Of a stretch of DNA of 64,000 bases, positions 14,979 to 22,983 are shown piece by piece. This DNA comes from Nonlabens ulvanivorans (GTDB taxonomy: Bacteria; Bacteroidota; Bacteroidia; Flavobacteriales; Flavobacteriaceae). The notes beneath the pieces were generated by a model. The model made no database searches, was not told where the DNA came from, and saw nothing but the letters and a program-made list of their open reading frames with translations. Position 1 is the first letter of the stretch, and each line of letters starts with the position of its first letter. The stretch is from NCBI RefSeq assembly GCF_000732625.1, contig NZ_JPJI01000026.1, positions 525,024 to 589,023 of the forward strand. Direction: 5' to 3'. A program made the position numbers and the translations under genes.

Positions 14979-16634
14979 ATGCTTTCTTCTTTTTATGATA
15001 CTAAAAATTTAAAAGGTGATCTCACTGGTGGTCTAGTCGCTGGTGTTGTTGCACTACCGCTTGCACTAGCATTTGGTGTTCAATCTGGTTTAGGAGCTAT
15101 TGCTGGACTATATGGTGCTATCGCAGTTGGGATTTTTGCAGCTATCTTTGGTGGTACTGCAACTCAAGCCAGTGGACCTACTGGACCTATGACGGTAGTA
15201 TCTGCTGCTTTAGTGGTAAAAGCTATTGAACTTACCGGCAGCGTAGAAGCCGCGATGCCTATAATCATACTTACGTTTTTAACTGGTGGGATTATTCAAA
15301 TGCTTTTTGGCTTTATCAACATAGCTGGATACATTAAATACTTCCCTTATCCTGTGGTTTCTGGTTTTATGAGCGGTGTAGGTTTAATCATTATTTTACT
15401 TCAAATATTCCCGCTTTTTGGAATGGTATCGCCTAAAAACACATTGAAAGTTCTAGGTGACACGCCGTTATTATTAGAAGGTTTTAATTGGCAAGCACTA
15501 GTATTAGGATCGTTAACTGTATTCATTTATTATACATTTCCTAAAATTACAAAAGCAATACCTAGTGCACTTGTGGCGTTGATAGCTGTTTCTGTTGTTG
15601 CTTATTTCTTACCGTGGCAAGTGCCTATCATAGGCGATATCCCATCTGGATTACCTTCTTTAAAATTGAATGGAATTTTAGATATTGACTCGAGTGCCTA
15701 TGCACTTGTGGCCGAATATGCCTTAGTACTAGCTGTTTTAGGGTCTATAGACTCTTTGCTTACATCAGTCATTGCAGATAATATGACCAAAACAAAACAT
15801 AATAGCAATAGAGAATTAATAGGTCAAGGAATAGGGAACATGGTTGCTGCGATATTTGGTGGTATTCCAGGTGCTGGAGCTACAAAAGGAACAGTAGTAA
15901 ATATAAATTCTGGTGGAAAAACGCGCTTATCAGGTGTGTTACATGGATTATTTCTTGCAGCAGTTTTGCTAGGTTTAAGTGGTCTTGCAGCGTATATTCC
16001 TCTAGCGGTTCTTGCCGGAATCTTGATTCCTATCGGTTTTAAAATTATAGATACAAAAGGATTGAAGCATTTACTTGCGGTACCACGTGCAGATGCCGTA
16101 GTATTAATTATCGTACTGTTGATGACCACATTTGGTAGTCTAATACAAGCGGTAGGTATAGGAGTTATACTGGCATCCTTACTATTTATGAAACGCGCAA
16201 GCGATCTAGGAGAAAAAGGACTTGAAGTAGGAACTCTTGCAGGATTTGACGGTGAACAACCTTGGAAAGACGAGCAAGAGTTATATAATACTTTTAAGGA
16301 TCAAATTTATATAAAGCACCTCTATGGACCGCTGTTCTTCGGTTTCACCTCACACTTTCAAGAAACTATTAAAGCTCTTTCTCCAGAAGTAAAAGCGTTG
16401 ATAATTCGTCTGGATCGAGTTCCTTACATAGATCAATCTGGTTTGTATGCTTTAGAAAATGCGGTTCTAGATTTAGAAAAACGTGATGTAAGGGTAGTTC
16501 TTACTGGTTTACAAGAACAACCTAAAGATAAATTAGAATCGATTGATATCATACCAGATCTGGTAAGTGAATCTGAGACTTTTGAAACTATAGAAGAGGC
16601 CTTTGAATACTTAAAAAATCATTTTAAATTATAA
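14979..16634 (+). CDS. SulP-family anion transporter with STAS domain
   Basis: A 551-residue membrane protein. The SulP core has GGLVAGVVALPLALAFG at residues 16-32 and the conserved GPTGPM segment, followed by about ten hydrophobic helices. A cytoplasmic STAS domain fills the last 110 residues (LDRVPYIDQSGLYALENA). Members carry sulfate, bicarbonate or other anions; the substrate cannot be read from sequence, though BicA-like bicarbonate uptake is possible in a marine bacterium. It is divergent from paaH (247-base gap) and convergent with paaG (8-base gap), an island within the minus-strand paa cluster. Confidence 0.9.
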   Translation: MLSSFYDTKNLKGDLTGGLVAGVVALPLALAFGVQSGLGAIAGLYGAIAVGIFAAIFGGTATQASGPTGPMTVVSAALVVKAIELTGSVEAAMPIIILTFLTGGIIQMLFGFINIAGYIKYFPYPVVSGFMSGVGLIIILLQIFPLFGMVSPKNTLKVLGDTPLLLEGFNWQALVLGSLTVFIYYTFPKITKAIPSALVALIAVSVVAYFLPWQVPIIGDIPSGLPSLKLNGILDIDSSAYALVAEYALVLAVLGSIDSLLTSVIADNMTKTKHNSNRELIGQGIGNMVAAIFGGIPGAGATKGTVVNINSGGKTRLSGVLHGLFLAAVLLGLSGLAAYIPLAVLAGILIPIGFKIIDTKGLKHLLAVPRADAVVLIIVLLMTTFGSLIQAVGIGVILASLLFMKRASDLGEKGLEVGTLAGFDGEQPWKDEQELYNTFKDQIYIKHLYGPLFFGFTSHFQETIKALSPEVKALIIRLDRVPYIDQSGLYALENAVLDLEKRDVRVVLTGLQEQPKDKLESIDIIPDLVSESETFETIEEAFEYLKNHFKL

Positions 16635-16642
16635 AAACGGTT

Positions 16643-17422
16643 TTATTTTCCCTTAAAAACAGGCTTACGTTTCTCCATAAAACTAGCCACACCTTCAGCA
16701 TAATCTTCTGTAGATGCGCTTTCAATTTGTAGTTTAGACTCAAGCGTTAGCTGCTCTTCTACCGTATTGTAAAACGATTGATTCAGTGCTTTTTTAGTAT
16801 TGGCTAACGCTACTGTAGGTAATGCGGCTAACTTTTGTGCTGTTTTTTGAGCGGTAGCTAGAAAATCTGCGTCAGGAACAGCTTTATAGATCATTCCCAT
16901 CTGGTCAGCTTCTGGTGCTGTAATTTTATCGCCAAGCATCATGGCAGCACTTGCCTTTCCAAAACCTATTAATCTAGGTAAAAAGAAAGTACCTGCGCTA
17001 TCAGGTATTAAACCGATTTTAGAAAATGCTTGTATAAAAGCAGCACTTTCTGTGGCGATTACTACATCGCAACATAGAGCGATATTTGCTCCTGCACCAG
17101 CGGCTACTCCATTTACAGCCGCAACTACTGGTTTTTCAAGGTTTCTAATTTTGAGTACAATTGGATTATAATGATCGTCTAGAATCGCTTTAAAACCTGG
17201 GTTCAATTCTGGATCAGTAATTTCTTGAATATCCTGACCAGCACAGAAGGCTTTTCCTTCTCCTACAATCATCACCGCTCTCACCTCATCATTTGAAGCA
17301 CATTGATCCAGTGCTTCTTGCATAGCAAATGCCATCTCGCGATTAAAAGAATTGAATACTTGTGGTCTATTTAAAGTTATGGTTGCAACACCGTTGTCGA
17401 CTTGTAAGAGTATCGTTGACAT
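16643..17422 (-). CDS. paaG: Ring-1,2-epoxyphenylacetyl-CoA isomerase, crotonase family
   Basis: A 259-residue crotonase counted from MSTILLQVDNGVATITLNRP. The longer frame to 17485 would translate the intergenic palindrome and is rejected. Motifs are FCAGQDIQEI and AAVNGVAAGAGANIALCCDV, and EAF...IPDSAGTFFLPRLIG places the catalytic Asp, as in PaaG. The enzyme converts the epoxide to oxepin-CoA, the substrate of PaaZ. It stands alone between two plus-strand genes, so it must have its own promoter. A palindrome copy lies 38 bases upstream of the start. Confidence 0.85.
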   Translation of the reverse strand: MSTILLQVDNGVATITLNRPQVFNSFNREMAFAMQEALDQCASNDEVRAVMIVGEGKAFCAGQDIQEITDPELNPGFKAILDDHYNPIVLKIRNLEKPVVAAVNGVAAGAGANIALCCDVVIATESAAFIQAFSKIGLIPDSAGTFFLPRLIGFGKASAAMMLGDKITAPEADQMGMIYKAVPDADFLATAQKTAQKLAALPTVALANTKKALNQSFYNTVEEQLTLESKLQIESASTEDYAEGVASFMEKRKPVFKGK

Positions 17423-17459
17423 ATAAAAATCTGTTTTTTTGTAAAGGTATTGGGTTTTC

Positions 17460-17475
17460 CGCTTTCGCGAAAGCG
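17460..17475. repeat. Palindrome CGCTTTCGCGAAAGCG, intergenic
   Basis: Perfect copy between the divergent paaG and T9SS protein genes, with flanks that extend the symmetry (TTTCC...GGAAA). Confidence 0.95.
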
Positions 17476-17545
17476 GAAAGAACACATCTCTGAAGATTCT
17501 AAAAAAATATATTAAATTTCTTACTTTTATAAAAATTGAGTTATC

Positions 17546-19666
17546 ATGAAATATATCTTAGTACTAATAGTGTTTTTTATATCACTACTAATGAATGCGC
17601 AGGCGGAATTAGATTTTGACATGGATGTAACTAACGGTCCTATTGGTGGTTATGCAGATGTGACCTATACTATTACTAATCTTTCACCTAATGACACCTA
17701 TTCAAATGTCACAATAAATCATCCCGATGCTTTAATCCCAAATATAGTTTTAAACCCTTCTACTATAGGACCTGGTATACAAGTAACCGCTACGGGACAA
17801 ATACCTCTTTCTGGAGATTCTTACTCGGTAGGACTTTTAATCACACAAGCAACAGCTACAGGAATAATGAACGGTTCTATGATTACAGAACTTTCTGATG
17901 GAATAGATTCTATAGGAAATCGAATCGATGATGGTCAATCTGTATATTTCCGCCATGAATCTTCAAGCTATGGAGTTATTTATTTAGATACTAATGGAAA
18001 CTCGATGTATGATGATGGTATAGACACAACAATTCCTGGAGCAGTGATCAACCTCTATGATGACCAAGGAAATACAGATAGTTTAGTGACTAATGAAACA
18101 GGTTGGTGGTATTTTGACAATAGTTTTATAAATACAACTTTACCCGATTATTATGCTGCTATTATAGACGTTAACTCTTTTCCTAGTCCTACAAATTCGT
18201 ACCATCTAGTAGATGGCCCAGCATCTCCATTTACACCTAATGGATGGTTTGCATCCAATATTAGAATGAGTCATGGCTATGTGGATGATAATTTTGGAAC
18301 TATTGAGGCGAGTAGTTTTTTAGATACTAATGGCAATGGTTCTCGAGATAATGGCGAAGTCAATATACCTTACACAAGTTTTGAATTTATAAAAGATAAT
18401 AATCCGGCGACTAGCGAAGTCATTTTTAACGGTTTTGGCAATACGATAAGAAGAACGGATCTAAATCCAGGAGTTCAATTAAATGATATAAATGCAGCTC
18501 TCACTGCTCAGCAGGCTTTCTACAGCATTACCACGACTAATTATGACGATATTCAAACCGTTGCCAACCAAATAACCTCAACAGCTTTTGCGGTGACCGA
18601 AGTTTCCAGTAGCAACAGAGATACCTCTCTAACGTTAACGCCTATGATATGGCCTAATCCTGGATTTGACAGTACTCTTGAAGTTACCATTAACAATCTA
18701 CATGCTGGAAATAGCACCGGTACTTTACAATTCAATCATGACCCTATGGCGTCTATAATCGCAGTTTATGACCGCAATGGAATAGATATTCTGGCAAATG
18801 GAACGGCGACGGTAACTTCAAGCGGTTTTAGCACTCCATATAATATTATGGCGTTTGGTCAGTACGATTTAGAGGTTGTAATGGCAACTCCTGTCACAGG
18901 AGTTCAATTAGGCGATATATTTACTCATAACGCAAGTATTAATCCTACCTCTACTGATAGTGACGCTACTAACAATAATACTTCTGTAGATGTAACTGTT
19001 GTCGCATCTTACGACCCAAATGATGTTACTGAAGCAAGAGGTCCTGGTATTCCTATTGATACTTTTTCTACTAACGATTTTTTAGAATATACTATTAGGT
19101 TTCAAAACCTAGGAACGGCTAGTGCTCAGTTTGTAAGAGTCTTATCTAGCTTGCACCCAAGTCTAGATGAAAGTACTTTTGAAGTCATCGTTACTAGTCA
19201 TGCGTATTTATATACTAAAAATGGTCGCCAGCTTGATTTCTTATTTGAAAATATACATTTACCACCAGAAGTTGTAGATGAGCCAGGAAGTAATGGCTTT
19301 ATTACATACAGGATCAAACCACTTGCGGGCTATGCCGCAGGTGACACAATAAACGCAAGTGCCGAGATCTTTTTTGACTATAATCCAGCGGTTATTACTG
19401 AAACTTGGATCACAACTTTTAATGCTCCTGCTTCTTTAAATGATCAAGAAGGTACTATTAGTATTTATCCTAACCCTTTAAAAGGTAATGAACTTTACAC
19501 CAATTTAGAAGAAGGAACTTATGAGATTTATGAGTTAAAAGGTTCAAAAGTGGTTAATGGAACAATTGAAAATGGAATTATTCAAGCCGAGATCGCTAAC
19601 GGTTTTTACATCCTAAAAATAACATCTAGCGATGAAGTTTATAATTTTAAAGTTTTAAAGGAGTAA
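17546..19666 (+). CDS. Large secreted surface protein with T9SS type A sorting domain
   Basis: A 706-residue protein with a signal peptide (MKYILVLIVFFISLLMNAQA). It contains an SdrD-B-like segment (GVIYLDTNGNSMYDDGIDTTI, about 155-215; SSFLDTNGNGSRDNGEV) and a DUF11/DUF7619-like domain near 490-640 (DPNDVTEARG, LEYTIRFQNLGT, AEIFFDYNPAV). It ends in a type A sorting domain (ISIYPNPLKGNELY...FKVLKE). Such proteins are exported by the type IX system and anchored or released at the cell surface, often as adhesins. It forms a plus-strand island with the following lipoprotein gene. Confidence 0.85.
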   Translation: MKYILVLIVFFISLLMNAQAELDFDMDVTNGPIGGYADVTYTITNLSPNDTYSNVTINHPDALIPNIVLNPSTIGPGIQVTATGQIPLSGDSYSVGLLITQATATGIMNGSMITELSDGIDSIGNRIDDGQSVYFRHESSSYGVIYLDTNGNSMYDDGIDTTIPGAVINLYDDQGNTDSLVTNETGWWYFDNSFINTTLPDYYAAIIDVNSFPSPTNSYHLVDGPASPFTPNGWFASNIRMSHGYVDDNFGTIEASSFLDTNGNGSRDNGEVNIPYTSFEFIKDNNPATSEVIFNGFGNTIRRTDLNPGVQLNDINAALTAQQAFYSITTTNYDDIQTVANQITSTAFAVTEVSSSNRDTSLTLTPMIWPNPGFDSTLEVTINNLHAGNSTGTLQFNHDPMASIIAVYDRNGIDILANGTATVTSSGFSTPYNIMAFGQYDLEVVMATPVTGVQLGDIFTHNASINPTSTDSDATNNNTSVDVTVVASYDPNDVTEARGPGIPIDTFSTNDFLEYTIRFQNLGTASAQFVRVLSSLHPSLDESTFEVIVTSHAYLYTKNGRQLDFLFENIHLPPEVVDEPGSNGFITYRIKPLAGYAAGDTINASAEIFFDYNPAVITETWITTFNAPASLNDQEGTISIYPNPLKGNELYTNLEEGTYEIYELKGSKVVNGTIENGIIQAEIANGFYILKITSSDEVYNFKVLKE

Positions 19667-19724
19667 TTCAGTATTACTTCAAACACTAGAATTAATTGTT
19701 TCAAAATTCGTAATTTTAACCATT

Positions 19725-20306
19725 ATGAAAAAAGTTTTATTATTAGGAATATTTGCGTGTTTATTGTCAAGTACAACTACTTCATGTAGTTGCGATGATG
19801 ATGGAGAAGGCGGTAAGACTTTTTTATTAACAGAACGAGGAAAATCATTTCTTCCTTATCAAATTAATGATACCGTGAGACTTGCAAATCCTATATTAAA
19901 TGACACCTTAATACTTACGGTTAATCAAATAGAAGATAATTTAGGAACTGATGAAGATAGTAGTCCATCTCCTATGGTGGGATTTCCAGAATGCTCTGGT
20001 GGCAGCAGACCAAATACTATTGAAGAGAGATTTGTAAATTTTCAAAGTTCTACTGGTTGTTCTATAACAAATATTCTTGGACCTACAGATAACGTTAGAA
20101 TACAAACATTAGCATTCGGTTGTCCATTAAATTTTGAAGCGTCATATTTTCCAGAGGCTTTGGATTCTATAACCTTTAATAATGTTCAATATACTGACGT
20201 GATTAAAGTTGTTGGGAATTCATTAGAGAATGAAATTTTCTATGCAAAAAATGTTGGCCTTATCGCCATACTTCGAGGAAACACAGCTTATTATTTAATT
20301 CCATAA
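19725..20306 (+). CDS. Predicted lipoprotein, unknown
   Basis: A 193-residue protein with a signal peptide and lipobox ending at Cys (SSTTTSCSCDDDGEGG); the acidic stretch after the Cys fits a Bacteroidetes lipoprotein export signal for the cell surface. The rest shows no domain I recognise; several Cys occur (FPECSGG, STGCS, FGCPL). It follows the T9SS protein by 58 bases and is convergent with paaD. Confidence 0.75.
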   Translation: MKKVLLLGIFACLLSSTTTSCSCDDDGEGGKTFLLTERGKSFLPYQINDTVRLANPILNDTLILTVNQIEDNLGTDEDSSPSPMVGFPECSGGSRPNTIEERFVNFQSSTGCSITNILGPTDNVRIQTLAFGCPLNFEASYFPEALDSITFNNVQYTDVIKVVGNSLENEIFYAKNVGLIAILRGNTAYYLIP

Positions 20307-20311
20307 AACTC

Positions 20312-20866
20312 CTACTTCAAACATTTAAAATAATCAAACGGTTCTAGACAGTCTTCACACTGGAACATTGCCTTGCATGCTGTAGAACCGAATTGACTTA
20401 CCAGCTTAGTATTCTGCGAACCACAATTAGTACATTTTACAAGTTTCTTGTCGTTCAACAAAACATCTTTATCGGCAGTTTCTTCTAGTGGTGCTGCGAC
20501 ACCATATTCTTCAAGTGCCTTGCGGCCACGATCGGTAATCCAGTCTGTCGTCCACGGCGGACTCATAATTAACTGAACCGTTGTGCTGTAACCGTGAACA
20601 GCAAATGCTCTTTCTAAATCATCTCCTATCACATCCATGGCTGGACAGCCGCTGTAGGTAGGTGTAAGTTTTATGGTAATTTCTTTCCCTTCCACTATAA
20701 CTTCTCGGATTACTCCAAGATCTACCACATTCAACACAGGTATCTCAGGATCCTTCACGGTTTCAAGAATAGCGACAACAGATTTTGGTAAAGAACCAAA
20801 TACTTGGTTTGCCATTCTTGAAGAACTTGAATTTGAACTCGAATTTGAACTTGAATTGTTAGTCAT
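20312..20866 (-). CDS. paaD: PaaD, maturation factor of the phenylacetyl-CoA epoxidase, with Ser/Asn-rich N-terminus
   Basis: A 184-residue protein. The MIP18/DUF59 domain starts at VAILETVKDPEIPVLNVVDLG and includes TYSGCPAMDVIG; a C-terminal Cys4 zinc ribbon follows (CTNCG...CEDC), as in PaaD. It is required for iron-cluster or diiron assembly of the PaaABCE epoxidase. The first 17 residues are a Ser/Asn run coded by the left repeat arm of four-helix cassette 2, and the ATG overlaps the stop of the four-helix gene (ATGACTAA). An original start at MANQVFGSL (20815) is likely. Confidence 0.9.
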   Translation of the reverse strand: MTNNSSSNSSSNSSSSRMANQVFGSLPKSVVAILETVKDPEIPVLNVVDLGVIREVIVEGKEITIKLTPTYSGCPAMDVIGDDLERAFAVHGYSTTVQLIMSPPWTTDWITDRGRKALEEYGVAAPLEETADKDVLLNDKKLVKCTNCGSQNTKLVSQFGSTACKAMFQCEDCLEPFDYFKCLK

Positions 20867-21206
20867 TTGAGTTTTTAATTAAGGTTACTACTATTCTAAT
20901 AAGTTCATCGTTTTCAGACTGTAACGTTTGATATTTTTCTGAAGTTAACAAATTTGCCTTATTTTGAATTCTTAAGTTTCTCAAGCTTTCTCGAAGTTCT
21001 TTGAGCGTAATTCGTAATTTATTAACTCGATCTTTTGTAGTTCCTGCACCTAAAGCTTCTCCATAATTTAAAGCTGATGAGCAAGCTGATCGAATCAATT
21101 GCTGTGCAAGATATTGAGCCGCATAAGAATGAGGCATTTTTTCATACAGCTTAATAATTTCAGCTGCAAAATTCTCCAATCTATCAGCGAGGTCTTGATA
21201 AGCCAT
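20859..21206 (-). CDS. Four-helix bundle protein (23S-IVP-like), cassette 2
   Basis: A 115-residue helical protein: LADRLENFAAEIIKLYEKM, QQLIRSACSSALNYGEALGAG, DRVNKLRITLKELRESLRNLRIQ. It belongs to the same broad four-helix family as cassettes 1 and 3 and is clearly closest to cassette 3 (shared QLIRS, LN, GAGT-KD, NKLRI-LKE, NLRIQ-KA). It overlaps the paaD start by eight bases, so paaD translation may be coupled to it. Function unknown; RNA binding is a reasonable guess from the family. Confidence 0.85.
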   Translation of the reverse strand: MAYQDLADRLENFAAEIIKLYEKMPHSYAAQYLAQQLIRSACSSALNYGEALGAGTTKDRVNKLRITLKELRESLRNLRIQNKANLLTSEKYQTLQSENDELIRIVVTLIKNSND

Positions 21207-21230
21207 ATCTTAATAATTCTTTTTTTAAAA

Positions 21231-21296
21231 TTCGAGTTCAAATTCAAATTCAAATTCAAATTCAAGTTCAAGTTCAAGTTCAAATTCGAGTTCAAA
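21231..21296. repeat. Hexamer tract, right arm of cassette 2
   Basis: Eleven tandem six-base units of TTCAAA, TTCAAG and TTCGAG types. The outer 24 bases are the inverted copy of 20832-20855. Confidence 0.9.
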
Positions 21297-21299
21297 GGT

Positions 21300-22145
21300 T
21301 TACCATTTCGAGTCCGGATAGGTTCTTTGCATATACTGCATATCTGCAAGAATATAGCCCATGTGCTCGCTATGTAATCCTTCTTTACCGCCTTTTTGAA
21401 AGTATTCTACTTCTGGAATGTCTAGCGTTGCTGTAGACAATAATTCTTCTACTTTTTCATAATAATACTCCTTAAGCTGTAGCATATCTGGAGCCACGCC
21501 AGCAGCTATCATCGCATCATCTGCTTTTGTGGAATGAAATAATTCATCTGTAAAAATCCATAAGTCGTTTACTGCTTCTTGAACTCTCGATTTGCTTTCT
21601 TCGGTTCCATCACCTAGTCGCTTTAACCAGTCGCCAGAAAATCGCTCGTGATAGCTCGCTTCTTTAATTCCTTTAAAGGCTAGTGCTCTTAGTGTTTCAT
21701 CGGCACTTTGTTGTAAAGCTCCTAGAAACATTCTATTATATACATCAAAGAAAAATTGACGTACAATTACATATCCAAAGTCGGTGTTAGGTTGCTCTAC
21801 CAGCAATACATTTTTGTACTCACGCTCTTTTCTCAAAAAAGCAATATCATCTTCAGTCGTTTTATCACCTTTTAATTGTGCGATATATTGATAGAAACTA
21901 CGCACCTGACCTAGCATATCAAGTGAGATATTAGTAAGTGCAATATCGGGTTCTAAGTTAGGTCCGTGACCACAAAGCTCTCCTAGACGCTGACCAAGAA
22001 TCAAATAGTTATCTGCCACACCTAAAAGATAGTCGATCAGGTGTTGTTTATTTTCTTTAGACTCTAGGAATTGTGGATTTAATTCCTTAATAGGCACTGC
22101 AGAATTTGAAATCACTTTTGTTTTTGAATTTGAAATGGTTTCCAT
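21300..22145 (-). CDS. paaC: PaaC, structural subunit of phenylacetyl-CoA epoxidase
   Basis: A 281-residue ferritin-like protein. It starts the conserved part at HLIDYLLGVADNYLILGQRLGELCGHGPNLEPDIALTN in the manner of PaaC and ends TYPDSKW. PaaC is the inactive diiron-fold partner that scaffolds PaaA. About 30 extra N-terminal residues include two SNS repeats coded by ATTTCAAATTC words similar to the neighbouring cassette repeats. Four-helix cassettes lie on both sides, so paaB-paaC and paaC-paaD are both interrupted. Confidence 0.92.
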   Translation of the reverse strand: METISNSKTKVISNSAVPIKELNPQFLESKENKQHLIDYLLGVADNYLILGQRLGELCGHGPNLEPDIALTNISLDMLGQVRSFYQYIAQLKGDKTTEDDIAFLRKEREYKNVLLVEQPNTDFGYVIVRQFFFDVYNRMFLGALQQSADETLRALAFKGIKEASYHERFSGDWLKRLGDGTEESKSRVQEAVNDLWIFTDELFHSTKADDAMIAAGVAPDMLQLKEYYYEKVEELLSTATLDIPEVEYFQKGGKEGLHSEHMGYILADMQYMQRTYPDSKW

Positions 22146-22167
22146 AATGGATATTGTGGTATTAAAT

Positions 22168-22585
22168 TTAAATCTAAACTGAAATTTAAATTTAAAAGGG
22201 TTTATCGTTTATTTATAATAGCAACTAGAATTCTAACAATCTGCTCAGCTTCATCTTGAAGTTTTTTCAAATACTTAACATCTCCCAAACCAGCTTTTAG
22301 TTGAATTCTCAAATTATTGTTACACTCTTTTATTTCTTTAAGAGCAATTCTTAATTTATTAATTTTATCCTTTTCAGTACCAGCTCCAGCAAACTCACTA
22401 AAATTTAGAGATACAGAACCTGAGGATCTTATCAATTGTTCAGCATAATATTTAGAAGCATAGGTCTTTGCTGGTTTATCAAAAACTAAAACCACATCAG
22501 CAGCAAAACTGATTAATCTTTCTTCTAAATCATAAGCCTTACTCATTGCCTTTAAATTTAAATTTCAACTTAAGTTTGGATTTAA
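22168..22585 (-). mobile_element. Four-helix cassette 3 bounded by inverted repeats (paaB-paaC gap)
   Basis: Inner arms GAAATTTAAATTTAAA (22181-22196) and its complement (22551-22566) match over 16 bp. Outer parts TTAAATCTAAACT (22168-22180) and AGTTTGGATTTAA (22573-22585) match at 12 of 13. One four-helix gene lies inside. The sequence of the arms differs from those of cassettes 1 and 2. Confidence 0.6.
22202..22546 (-). CDS. Four-helix bundle protein (23S-IVP-like), cassette 3
   Basis: A 114-residue helical protein (LEERLISFAADVVLVFD, AEQLIRSSGSVSLNFSEFAGAGTEKD, KLRIALKEIKECNNNLRIQLKAGL). It is a paralogue of the protein in cassette 2 and a more distant relative of the one in cassette 1. 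The start ATG lies right behind the right repeat arm and the stop right before the left arm, so gene and repeats form one compact unit. Function unknown. Confidence 0.85.
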   Translation of the reverse strand: MSKAYDLEERLISFAADVVLVFDKPAKTYASKYYAEQLIRSSGSVSLNFSEFAGAGTEKDKINKLRIALKEIKECNNNLRIQLKAGLGDVKYLKKLQDEAEQIVRILVAIINKR

Positions 22586-22636
22586 GAATTAAAACACATG
22601 CAAAAAGCAAAGCTTTTTACATGTGTTTTAATTCTT
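22584..22636 (-). other. Long hairpin across the paaB stop codon
   Basis: 17-bp perfect arms (22584-22600 and 22620-22636) continue, after one mismatch, into 7-bp arms AAAAAGC/GCTTTTT with a 3-base loop. The stop codon of paaB (22617-22619) is in the stem, and the proximal arm codes the last residues. It stands on the upstream side of cassette 3. Confidence 0.85.
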
Positions 22637-22901
22637 CAGGTAACTCATAAAAAGTAGGATGTCTGTAAACTTTATCTGTTGCCGGTTCAAATAACTCGCC
22701 ACTTGCTTCTGGACTACTGGCAGTAATGTTTTTAGATTCTACTACCCATATGCTCACACCTTCATTCCTGCGTGTATAAACGTCGCGAGCGTTATTCATT
22801 GCCATTTCAGCATCTTCGGCATGCAGGCTACCGCAGTGTCTGTGTTCTAATCCGTTTTTAGATCTTATAAAAACTTCCCAAAGTGGAATTTCTTGACTCA
22901 T
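22617..22901 (-). CDS. paaB: PaaB, subunit of phenylacetyl-CoA epoxidase
   Basis: A 94-residue protein with the typical PaaB start PLWEVFIRSKNGLEHRHCGSLHA and the segment MAMNNARDVYTRRNEGVSIWVV. PaaB bridges two PaaAC dimers in the active epoxidase. It lies 82 bases after paaA with REP-like palindromes in between. Its 3' end forms the long hairpin before cassette 3. Confidence 0.93.
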   Translation of the reverse strand: MSQEIPLWEVFIRSKNGLEHRHCGSLHAEDAEMAMNNARDVYTRRNEGVSIWVVESKNITASSPEASGELFEPATDKVYRHPTFYELPEELKHM

Positions 22902-22917
22902 ATGATTTTATTTTTAG

Positions 22918-22966
22918 TTCGTGCGCATTGCATGCGCTACACTCAAAATGGACGCATACAATGCGC
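22918..22966. repeat. REP-like GC-richer palindromes, paaA-paaB gap
   Basis: GCGCAT-TGC-ATGCGC (22923-22937) followed by GGACGCATACAATGCGCC. The same GACGCAT/ATGCG vocabulary returns in the paaE-paaA gap. Confidence 0.6.
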
Positions 22967-22983
22967 CCTTGCTAGCGAGCGAG

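Larger units (their letters stand above)
20832..21296 (-). mobile_element. Four-helix cassette 2 bounded by perfect inverted repeats (paaC-paaD gap)
   Basis: Two 24-bp perfect inverted-repeat arms (20832-20855 and 21273-21296) built of TTGAAC/TTGAAT hexamers enclose one four-helix gene. The right hexamer tract extends over 21231-21296 and stops three bases from the paaC stop codon. The left arm lies inside the paaD reading frame. In the paaCD mRNA the arms could pair and close a loop of about 417 bases. Confidence 0.65.

Noticed and set aside
17423-17485. N-terminal extension of PaaG (MFFPLSRKRK...)
   Set aside because: It would translate the intergenic palindrome; the family start is MSTILLQVDNG.
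21231-21296. Tandem hexamers as a possible CRISPR or minisatellite array
   Set aside because: There are no unique spacers and the unit is six bases; it works as one arm of an inverted repeat.
21095-21349. Minus-strand open frame with repeated NLNLNL residues
   Set aside because: It is the hexamer arm of cassette 2 read in another frame plus the antisense frame of real genes; the plus-strand frame at 21099-21377 (FKFKFK) is the same artefact.
5160-22546. Four-helix genes as bAvd of a diversity-generating retroelement
   Set aside because: No reverse transcriptase and no template/variable repeat pair are present in the window.
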